This document shows positions 57,001 through 64,000 of a stretch of DNA of 64,000 nt, piece after piece. Where the stretch lies: the NCBI GenBank assembly GCA_907163375.1, contig CAJQUW010010330.1, positions 355,668 to 419,667 of the forward strand. Reading direction: 5' to 3'. Made by a program: the position numbers and the translations under genes. The notes under the pieces are model-generated. The model saw only the letters and a program-made list of their open reading frames with translations, did not search any database and was not told the origin of the DNA. Each line of letters starts with the position of its first letter. The first letter of the stretch is position 1. This DNA is from Prostheceraeus crozeri. Taxonomy: Eukaryota > Platyhelminthes > Polycladida > Euryleptidae.

Positions 57001-58372
57001 TATTTTTTCATGAAACAAAATTTTACTATTCTTAGTTGCGCATTGTTGCAAGGTGTGGCATCCTAGCCTTAAGAGTGAATGTTTTCACTTTCACTCTTTT
57101 ATTGTCTTTCGCATTCGACGTATTACATTACATGCTTATTACTCACATGTAAATTTTCTCTTTTGTCTTCTCAGACAATGAAAATGTATCTTCCCGTCGA
57201 CAGTGGAAACAGATTGTCGCATTCAAATACAAGTCAAATCACTGCCTCTTAGTCTATTGTTATCCGAAATTCAAGCATTACAATTCCGGGGAGAAATTCC
57301 GAAATTATAGCAATTATGCGAAATTCTTAAGAGAGAGACAGACTGCAGAATAGACATGGAATATGTGAACATGACACTATACATATCGCCATGATTACTC
57401 CCATTAAATGTCTCCTATTTCACGAAGTTTCCGAAATATTGGGATTGTATTTCTCAGAGAAGTCATCATTAAAGTACCATTGTTCTCAAGGTTCCATTTC
57501 TGTAAAGCAAGCAAGATGACGTGCCCAAGTGGGTCGCTAGATTAATACAGCTTCTCAACTCATCAGCCTTCTTATCATTGTGACACGATGTCACATTCTT
57601 TACCCGACGATGTTCGATGAGTTCTCATGGAATTCTTCAAAGCAGGATAAAAGCAGAATTCACTGAGTAAAAAAGTAAAATTACAATGTTTAAACTACCT
57701 AATTCCTTTACGTATCTCCATGTTTCTAGCAAATGAATAGCTTATTGTCGAAAAAATCATTTGGACGGATCGCTGGCCGCTGGAACGCTAAGATATAGAC
57801 TATAACTTGGCAAGAGGAGCATTTGCAGGATACGCAGCATTTACCTTGACACTCCAAAACTCGGATGTCGCGGTAATTGAGATTGCGTGTGACCCCAAAG
57901 TGATTTATCATAAGCTTGAACATTAGAATATTTTCCTGCTGACGAACCTAAAATGTGACTCACCGGTGTCGAGATTTGTGTTTAACAATTGTATTTTTCG
58001 CCCGCGCATTGTTTTAAGATAGCTTTCTTTCAATTTGTGTGTTATGATAGGAAATTTTGACTTTGCTTGGTTTGCCTATGGGAGCGGTCATCAGTCCTCT
58101 TAAGGACTACCTAAAATTGTATGATTATATAAACTTATGAAATATTTGTATATATTTTCAATGTTGCACATCATTTGAAATCGAATTTACATCGATTCTT
58201 TCACTTTTTCTCGACATCAGGAAACACGTGTAAATCGGCTATTTTATGATTTGGTTGTCATTTTCAAAAAAGATCATTTTTTTCGCCAGGCTGATTTGAA
58301 TTGACAAACAGAATTGAACAATGATCTCCCAAGGATTCATTGATTCATTGATTGCTATGCCTAAAAAACTTA
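54023..58372 (+). repeat. 4350-bp tandem duplication, copy 2
   Basis: Same content as copy 1 at a constant offset of 4350. It carries only the right 191 bp of the piggyBac element (to GTGTTAAC at about 54217), as expected if the duplication breakpoint fell inside that element. No gene seen. Confidence 0.95.
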
Positions 58373-58493
58373 GTCCTTGTAAAACAAACCACACATAAAA
58401 CAAAGAAAGTAATAGTTCCAATCAAGTTTTTATGCGACTAATGTGAAGCCACTACATATTCAAAAAAGTCAAGACAAACTAAGTTTGAATATC
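58373..58493 (+). repeat. Start of a third 4350-bp copy, cut by Polinton B
   Basis: 121 bases identical in content to the start of copies 1 and 2, ending ...AAGTTTGAATATC where Polinton B begins. In the uninterrupted copies the next bases are GAATTTCATAG (49794 and 54144). Confidence 0.95.
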
Positions 58494-59915
58494 AGTAGTA
58501 AGAAAACGGCGAACACCAGATAGCGCAAGATGGCCGCCATCGCTGAGTCCCCCCCCTCTGGTCCACCAGTGTCGTGATGTGCCGTCGAGGTTCTGCTGCC
58601 GTCCCCCCCCCCCTCTGGTCCGCCGGTGTGTGAGTCTCGGGTGTCTGTGTCCGACCGCCTGGTGGACTTGGGCGACCGTCTAGGTTGACGTGGGCGACCG
58701 TCTAGGTTGTCTTGGTTAAACTGTGGTATGTTTTGGTGTGTAGTGTCGAAACGCGGCCTCGGATGTGAAAACGGAGGTCAGATTCGGATTCAGCGTGAAA
58801 TTCTGCATCTGTATGGTGAATTTGAAAGCAATCGGAGATAAAAATTTTCCGCTGACGTCCCCCCCCCCCTTTGATCTAACTTTGGTTCTAGTGGACGGAT
58901 TTTGTTCGTTCGACTTGCATTGGAAAGAGGATGAAACACTGCTCGACCGCATTTTTCGTTGCGAGTCAATCGGAGCAGCCGTTCAAAAGTTAGAGCGGTT
59001 ACAAGATTTTAGGTCGGAGCTCACCTGAAAAAATCCTAAGTGTCAGAGTGACTTTGTATGGGAAAAATTAAAAATTTTCCAAAGTGTGGAATTTCGACCT
59101 GGGACCTTTACCAAAGTTTGTTTCATCAAATTTCGCTGACTCCCCCCCCTTGATCTAACTTTGGTTCTAGTGGACGGATTTTGTTCGTTCGACTTGCATT
59201 GGAAAGAGGATGAAACACTGCTCGACCGCATTTTTCGTTGCGAGTCAATCGGAGCAGCCGTTCAAAAGTTAGAGCGGTTACAAGATTTTAGGTCGGAGCT
59301 CACCTGAAAAAATCCTAAGTGTCAGAGTGACTTTGTATGGGAAAAATTAAAAATTTTCCAAAGTGTGGAATTTCGACCTGGGACCTTTACCAAAGTTTGT
59401 TTCATCAAATTTCGCTGACTCCCCCCCCTTGATCTAACTTTGGTTCTAGTGGACGGATTTTGTTCGTTCGACTTGCATTGGAAAGAGGATGAAACACTGC
59501 TCGACCGCATTTTTCGTTGCGAGTCAATCGGAGCAGCCGTTCAAAAGTTAGAGCGGTTACAAGATTTTAGGTCGGAGCTCACCTGAAAAAATCCTAAGTG
59601 TCAGAGTGACTTTGTATGGGAAAAATTAAAAATTTTCCAAAGTGTGGAATTTCGACCTGGGACCTTTACCAAAGTTTGTTTCATCAAACTTTGAAATTTC
59701 ACTGACGTCCCCCCCCCCTCTGGACAGCTTGCTTCGATTTTGGCTTCCAGTGGACGGATTTTGTCGTGCGATAGCTCGTTTGAAAGCTAAGAGTGAGACA
59801 AATTCAGTGAAACAATCGGCTTGTTCCTATCTGCCTTCGTTTAGATGTGAGACGCCATTTACGATTTTGGGACATTGGCGAAAAACGACGGAGTTAGATT
59901 TCGAATCAGCTTAAT
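58494..59915 (+). repeat. Left TIR of Polinton B
   Basis: C-run cores recur at about 58540, 58600, 58850, 59138, 59417 and 59705, at unequal spacings. The tip contains GCGCAAGATGGCCGCCATCG, like the tip of A. A 328-type half-unit lies at 58740-58870, three 279-bp units follow, and one more 328-type part (with ATGTGAGACGCCATTTACG) lies at 59705-59900. Only about 1.4 kb, so the array expansion of A is not shared at this end. Confidence 0.9.
58866..59700 (+). repeat. 279-bp tandem repeat in the TIR of Polinton B, three units
   Basis: Units contain TTGATCTAACTTTGG, CTAGTGGACGGATTTTGTTCG and GGTCGGAGCTCACCTG. Units 2 and 3 start 279 bp apart and are virtually identical. The GTGGACGGATTTTGT segment and the C-run core are shared with the 328-bp unit; the rest is unrelated, so the two repeat types are built from shared modules. 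Confidence 0.9.
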
Positions 59916-59919
59916 GTTA

Positions 59920-60071
59920 TTGTCCAATGAGGATCATCATCCAATGAGAATCAAGCATTTCTTTATAAATAGCGAGCCTTCCACAGTGAGAATCATTCCA
60001 TCGTTGAATCACACGAGTGACGGACGCACATTTTCTCTCTCTCTAGTTCCCTGTTCTATTATCCAACTAAA
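59920..60071 (+). promoter_or_regulatory. Left-arm TATA promoter of Polinton B
   Basis: Two CCAAT boxes (near 59921 and 59940), TTTATAAATAGCG at 59962-59974, then a CT-rich tract (TTTTCTCTCTCTCTAG) and the ATG at 60072. It matches the right-arm promoter of A base for base over most of its length. Confidence 0.78.
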
Positions 60072-60843
60072 ATGGTAAGTCGCTACTTCCCTCTCCTCCC
60101 TTGAACGTAAACTTAATACAATCTTTTTTCATTTTCAGGCATCTACTCCATCTGCTGCACTAGTAGGACAAAATGACGGTCAAACGTTACAAGGTTCGCT
60201 CCGATCAGATCATCTACAACTGAGGCCAGTGGAAGAAACAACCAAGGTACATAATCCTACACCCCTACAGCGTAAATTTAAACAAGTCTTGCGTTATGAT
60301 GATCATAGCGTAGTACTCCAAACGGGAATGCTCCCTTCCACGGATGTCAAGATAATGCACAATCAGTATGGGGACTACATACTGATCCCCGTGAGTCCGT
60401 ACATTCGCCGCCAACTTGATATTATTGAGGAGTACGTGACATTAAATATGGACATTCCTACTCCTCTTGCTCAAGAGTGGAAAGCGAGAGATGACAAGGA
60501 TACTCCCTATAGAAAGATTTGGGATGGTAATCAAATTTGCCTACCGGTATCACATTGGTGTACTTACTATAAGAAGGAGGGAGATCATTCAACAATCATC
60601 ACATGCGACGAGCTCGGAGAAGGTACTTGGGATATCCTTTTCAAAGTGAATGGACTATATTATGGTCAGCACAAAGATAATAAAATAGCCTCTCTCTCCA
60701 TGCATATGGAATCCATCCTATATATTCCAAAAGCAGCCAGCGTAGATGACATAATTGATCAAATCCTCAACAGCAGTGGTACGAAGCGCAAGTCGGAGAA
60801 GAATGCTGCATCAAAACGCAAATCAAAGAAGGAGAATTACTAG
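60072..60843 (+). CDS. Promoter-proximal gene of Polinton B, spliced, unknown function
   Basis: Exon 1 is the start codon alone (60072-60074); a 64-bp GT-AG intron follows (60075-60138); exon 2 opens GCATCTACTCC and stays open to 60843, about 235 residues in all. The body has QYGDYILIPVSPYIRRQLDI, RKIWDGNQICLPVSHWCTYY and GTWDILFKVNGLYYG. The end is a Lys/Arg/Ser-rich tail (SGTKRKSEKNAASKRKSKK) that looks like a nuclear localisation signal and suggests nucleic-acid binding. Being first behind the arm promoter, it is probably expressed early. No family recognised; a single-stranded-DNA-binding role is only a guess. Confidence 0.7.
60075..60138 (+). other. Intron directly after the start codon (64 bp)
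   Basis: GTAAGT donor immediately after ATG, CT-rich interior with TTTTTTCATTTTCAG acceptor. The same position and sites occur in A (40750-40816). Confidence 0.82.
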
Positions 60844-60877
60844 TCCTTTCCTAACCCTACCCTATGACAATTCGCTT

Positions 60878-60985
60878 ATGTGCTTTGAGTGTCGTAGACG
60901 AGGTCTTATTAGATACATTTTACTTCTTCGTTGCCATCATATCATTTGTGTATTTTGTCGTGAAAAGCATCGATGTAATTCTTAA
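60878..60985 (+). CDS. Tiny zinc-finger frame of Polinton B (35 aa)
   Basis: Same CxxC - CHxxxCxxC motif as the A frame at 39887-40012 (MCFECRRRG...CHHIICVFC). The frame ends slightly earlier than in A. It could be a second exon of a spliced product. Confidence 0.4.
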   Translation: MCFECRRRGLIRYILLLRCHHIICVFCREKHRCNS

Positions 60986-61037
60986 TTTTGTAATATGTTA
61001 TAGAACGCTTCCTTAGATGTGTAAATTTCCGTTTTAG

Positions 61038-61586
61038 GCTTCTATCATCATTTTTATGGATTGTGAGGGTGAACCTGTACAGGAGCTCAGTGCTATTGCT
61101 ATGAACAATTGGACATATCAGATTGTCAGTGTCTATCATCAACATGCCAACTGCGATCCCAATGTTGATCAATGGGCGAGAAAACACATTCATGGACTTA
61201 ATCTGAAATATTTGCAAGACTATGGCTTTTCTTGTGAGAGTGCTCTTCTTATTGACTTTAAACGATGGTTAGCTGCTTTCAATGTTATACGCATCTTTTG
61301 TAATAATCCTGGTAAGGAGAGGAAAGTATTTCCCAATCTAATCATTGATGATATTTTGCTCCCGCCTTGGGATAGTAGAGTGAATCAACATTATCATGAA
61401 GTCACGAAACGTTTTAAGGATTTGTGTGTTCCTATTTTGTCTGTTCGTTGTAGTAGCTACGTTCATAACCAATGCTTCTTTCCTCCTTACCTCAACACTG
61501 CCAAAGTCCTGTATGGTTATCATTGCTCGCTGTATGATAGTTATCAGCTGTATCTATTTTATCTCTTTCAAACCATTGATTTATAA
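61038..61586 (+). CDS. Exonuclease-like protein of Polinton B
   Basis: An ATG at 61056 gives 176 residues, but the frame and the similarity to A extend upstream to a GTTTTAG acceptor at 61036-61037, followed by GCTTCTATC. Like exon 2 of the promoter-proximal gene, this opens with Ala-Ser codons in the phase of a preceding ATG-only exon. SIIIFMDCEGEPVQELSAI has the D-x-E of exonuclease motif I (DEDD family). HIHGLNLKYL and later NPGKERKVFPNLI and SSYVHNQC could supply further motifs, but I cannot place all catalytic residues. It would be a nuclear DNA- or RNA-processing factor if correct. Confidence 0.5.
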   Translation, partial: ASIIIFMDCEGEPVQELSAIAMNNWTYQIVSVYHQHANCDPNVDQWARKHIHGLNLKYLQDYGFSCESALLIDFKRWLAAFNVIRIFCNNPGKERKVFPNLIIDDILLPPWDSRVNQHYHEVTKRFKDLCVPILSVRCSSYVHNQCFFPPYLNTAKVLYGYHCSLYDSYQLYLFYLFQTIDL

Positions 61587-61725
61587 TGCATGCTTGTTAC
61601 CGTTATTCAATAAATGTTACTATGAGAAGAGTTGTTGTTTTCATGCAATGGATGGGTTAGATAAAGGGCGATCATGTCTTTCTCAAACGACTGCGGAACA
61701 TTACGTTTTCATAGGCAAAGTTTAA
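61396..61725 (+). CDS. Two-membrane-segment frame of Polinton B (109 aa)
   Basis: Counterpart of the A frame at 39169-39495, with the same two hydrophobic segments. It overlaps the end of the exonuclease-like gene by ~190 bases in another frame and the start of the 136-aa gene by ~50 bases. In the overlap both frames differ from A at only a few residues. Confidence 0.4.
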   Translation: MKSRNVLRICVFLFCLFVVVATFITNASFLLTSTLPKSCMVIIARCMIVISCIYFISFKPLIYNACLLPLFNKCYYEKSCCFHAMDGLDKGRSCLSQTTAEHYVFIGKV

Positions 61726-62084
61726 AAGGAGCTGTTCAAGATTATGTGATAAATTTTCATAAAGATGAGACTGACATCGAAGCAGTGCTCGATGATGCTA
61801 GCACTCTATTTCTAGAGTTAATGAATACATTCTCTGATAGCATTGTCATGGCGCGATTAGTTGCGAAAATTAAGTTTAGTCATTTTGGAAAGGAAGAGGT
61901 GGAAACTCGCTCTTTCCATTTTACTTCTTATTCAATGGAAGTGGTAGATCACCCCGAAGAATTTTTTAAAAGACATATGATAAAAATTGCTGAACGTCTT
62001 AACGCATTTAACCATCATGGTAGCAGTCTAGTGATTGAAGCGATTTCAGATATTCACATTCAACTTTCCATAAACAAAAATTAA
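61674..62084 (+). CDS. Conserved Polinton protein with an IAERLNAFNHHGS block (136 aa)
   Basis: B counterpart of 38810-39148, with an ATG-initiated longer start (MSFSNDCGTLRFHRQSLKG). The shared body follows the layout of the segment that often precedes the polymerase in other Polintons. It ends 2 bases before the RING gene. Confidence 0.62.
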   Translation: MSFSNDCGTLRFHRQSLKGAVQDYVINFHKDETDIEAVLDDASTLFLELMNTFSDSIVMARLVAKIKFSHFGKEEVETRSFHFTSYSMEVVDHPEEFFKRHMIKIAERLNAFNHHGSSLVIEAISDIHIQLSINKN

Positions 62085-62086
62085 AA

Positions 62087-62410
62087 ATGCAGTGGTACTT
62101 GATTGTAGCACAACTGGTTTTCGAGCTATGTCTGCTCACTCTCGAAGTATATTCCTTCTGCACATGCGTCTATTATTTAGAAAAGGCTAGCAAATTCATA
62201 TCTTCAAAAAGACTTGCTATAGACATCAGTAACGGTGAAACTATGTGTTGCGATGTATGTAAACGAAAGGATGGAAATGAAAAGCGCATCTTCAAGAGAT
62301 GTAAGCATGCTTTTTGTCAACGCTGTTTCATACGTAATTGCATTCAACTTTGCCAATGTAACCACTGTGATATTGCTCATTTCGAGTGTCACTTATGCCG
62401 CAATAGTTAG
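62087..62410 (+). CDS. Membrane-anchored RING-type protein of Polinton B (107 aa)
   Basis: Same length and same zinc ligands as the A copy: hydrophobic start, CCDVCKRKDG, CKHAFCQRC, CQCNHC and CHLC. Very few residues differ, and none is a ligand. Confidence 0.75.
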   Translation: MQWYLIVAQLVFELCLLTLEVYSFCTCVYYLEKASKFISSKRLAIDISNGETMCCDVCKRKDGNEKRIFKRCKHAFCQRCFIRNCIQLCQCNHCDIAHFECHLCRNS

Positions 62411-62461
62411 TACCTATGCAAATGTGGTAAAGATAGGTTTTAGCAAAGACTAACACGGAAA

Positions 62462-62818
62462 ATGGCGAAACGTAAAATGACGAAACGTAAAAGTCAAAAG
62501 TTTTCTTCAGCCATTCAAGCTCTCCGACGAATGAAAGCAAATCAGCGATACAATGCTATACGACATGCTAACGATAAATTCATTTGTGAAATTATTTCTC
62601 ATGTGAGAAAGTTGAGGACGAAGAAATTAGCACCAAAACAACGAAAGTTACTTAAGCGATATGCTACAAAATTGCGTTTCATCTCCAATCCTAAAGTCGC
62701 CCTTCAAAGAAAGAGGAAAACTCTAACACAAAAGGGCGGTTTCCTTTCAGCAATACTTCCAATGATAGCTCCTGCCGTGGGCAACCTATTGGGAAATATC
62801 TTTGGCTCTAAGCGTTAA
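62462..62818 (+). CDS. Small basic protein with hydrophobic tail, Polinton B (118 aa)
   Basis: Start MAKRKMTKRKSQ and end GGFLSAILPMIAPAVGNLLG, as in A. Changes in the tail are conservative (Leu/Ile, Val/Ala), suggesting selection on hydrophobicity rather than on exact sequence. Confidence 0.72.
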   Translation: MAKRKMTKRKSQKFSSAIQALRRMKANQRYNAIRHANDKFICEIISHVRKLRTKKLAPKQRKLLKRYATKLRFISNPKVALQRKRKTLTQKGGFLSAILPMIAPAVGNLLGNIFGSKR

Positions 62819-62849
62819 TTATGCAAATGTTGAGTTTCAAAGTAATAAA

Positions 62850-63467
62850 ATGGATTTCAGACTTCAATGCGATAAAGTTCTGACTGTATCAGGTCCATCT
62901 CATGCAGGTAAAACTGTTTTCACGCTGAATTTATTGGATAAAAGAAGGGAGTTGTTTAGGGAACCTATCAATCGAGTGATTTGGTGTTATGGTATTTATC
63001 AACCGTCGCTGTTTCAGGAATTGCAAAGTCGCAACTTTATTCGACATGAAGGAATTATTGCAGTGGATAAACTTCAGTCTAATGATGTTGTTGTATTGGA
63101 TGATTTATTAAAAGAAAGTAAGAATTCAAAAGATGTTACAGATATGTTCACTCGCGCAGCACATCATAAAAGGTGCTTTATCATCTATATCACACAAAAT
63201 TTGTTTCCTGATGGAAAAGAAGCTCGTACACGAAACCTGAATACACACTATTATGCTATTTTCAAGAATCCGCGAGATAAAAGTCAATTTGAAATTTTAG
63301 CGCGACAAGTTGCACCCAGAGGATCAAAAGCCTTAATTGAAATTTTTCAAGCAGCTACTGAAAAACCATACGGTTACTTATTCATTGACTTTACGCAAGA
63401 GTGTCCGGAAGAATTTAGATTTCGAAGTGATATTTTGAAAACTCCCATGATTATCTACAAACTATGA
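62850..63467 (+). CDS. Packaging ATPase of Polinton B (205 aa)
   Basis: P-loop GPSHAGKT and Walker B NDVVVLDDLL are retained, as is the VAPRGSKALIEIFQAATEK block. Full length, with an ATGA overlap with the next gene as in A. Confidence 0.92.
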   Translation: MDFRLQCDKVLTVSGPSHAGKTVFTLNLLDKRRELFREPINRVIWCYGIYQPSLFQELQSRNFIRHEGIIAVDKLQSNDVVVLDDLLKESKNSKDVTDMFTRAAHHKRCFIIYITQNLFPDGKEARTRNLNTHYYAIFKNPRDKSQFEILARQVAPRGSKALIEIFQAATEKPYGYLFIDFTQECPEEFRFRSDILKTPMIIYKL

Positions 63468-64000
63468 GTTCTTATTCTCGCATGATTGTTATTCCTCAGG
63501 ATGAATATGTACAATTGACTGCCATGCAGCAAGTAAAGCAACCTCTTGCAAATCAAATGTATAGGAAAGAAATAGATTATCAGCAAAATGTTCACATCAA
63601 AGATCCACATCGTGCTGTATTATTACAATCGGAAACTGTTGAGCAATTGAAAAACTTGAAGAATAAGATGCGTGACTCTGTATCGACTGCTACACCTTTA
63701 GCATCTCGCGCACATGCCATATCTCTTTTCAACAGTATTGAACCCCATCTCAATGTAAATGATAGAGGAGAAATCATTACAGATGAAAATAAAGTGATTG
63801 ATGCTTCACGTTATGAAGACTTGATTCAGTATGCGACACGTAGAAAGCGCCGTCAGGGCTATGTTCCACCTGGTTGGTCATACTTTCTTAAACTATTGAA
63901 AAAGCATAATGCCAAAATTTGCTTTAAATAATGAGACATTGAAAGAACTTGATTCAACAGTGGCTACTACTCCAATGCTTCAGGTGATGAAAATGCCAAC
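63464..64000 (+). pseudogene. 230-aa-type conserved protein of Polinton B, partial
   Basis: Counterpart of 36728-37420, cut by the window edge and interrupted about once before it. The conserved start (SSYSRMIVIPQDEYVQL) and PPGWSYFLKLLKKH block are present. Confidence 0.75.

Larger units (their letters stand above)
58494..64000 (+). mobile_element. Polinton B, left arm, runs off the window
   Basis: Second copy of the same Polinton family, in opposite orientation to A. It begins AGTAGTAAG directly after ...AATATC of the duplicated host sequence. Gene order inward matches the right arm of A exactly: promoter-proximal gene, zinc-finger frame, exonuclease-like, membrane frame, 136-aa protein, membrane RING, small basic protein, ATPase, 230-aa protein. 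The visible part carries about one break. It is about 97% identical to A in a compared stretch. Confidence 0.95.

Overview
The window is eukaryotic DNA, most likely from a marine invertebrate (species not identifiable by eye). It is dominated by two copies of one Polinton/Maverick family plus relics of several cut-and-paste DNA transposons: Merlin, hAT, Tc1/mariner and piggyBac. GT-AG introns, AATAAA signals, TATA boxes and the transposon types argue against a bacterial or phage origin. I see no ordinary host gene, rRNA, tRNA or CRISPR array.

Layout. (1) 1-24120: a head-to-tail array of a ~328-bp unit, about 72 full units and 5 shortened ones. The same unit occurs in reverse orientation at 41.0-41.6 kb, so the array is the hugely expanded left terminal inverted repeat (TIR) of Polinton A; its outer end lies before base 1. 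(2) 24.3-40.9 kb: the gene core of Polinton A. Protein-primed DNA polymerase B reads rightward. Two fibre/penton-like paralogues read leftward. A rightward cassette holds two PC4-like genes and a TBP-like gene. A long leftward block holds protease, major capsid protein, a basic virion-like protein, integrase with chromodomain, a conserved 230-residue protein, packaging ATPase, a small membrane-active-looking protein, a membrane RING protein, an exonuclease-like protein and a promoter-proximal gene with an intron directly after its ATG. (3) 41.0-42196: right TIR of Polinton A, ending AGTAGTAAG-type. (4) 42197-58493: host DNA with a Merlin element inside a hAT relic, a decayed mariner, a symmetrical foldback element, a piggyBac-like element, and a 4350-bp tandem duplication (two full copies and a cut third). 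(5) 58494-64000: the left arm of Polinton B, in opposite orientation to A, inserted into the third duplication copy and running off the window.

Both Polintons are treated as fossils. A is broken in roughly eight to ten places. The visible part of B is better preserved, with about one break. The arms are about 97% identical where I compared a 100-base stretch, so both insertions look young.

The most unusual content is the 31951-33197 cassette. A 181-residue protein shows the two-repeat pattern of the TATA-binding-protein core, next to two probable PC4-like coactivator or ssDNA-binding proteins. A capsid-bearing transposon carrying its own TBP-like and PC4-like factors, together with TATA promoters, suggests self-directed transcription initiation. 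Other notable points are the >24-kb one-sided TIR expansion, a promoter-proximal exon consisting only of the start codon with two possible acceptors, stop/start-coupled gene junctions, and a nested insertion series that can be ordered in time.
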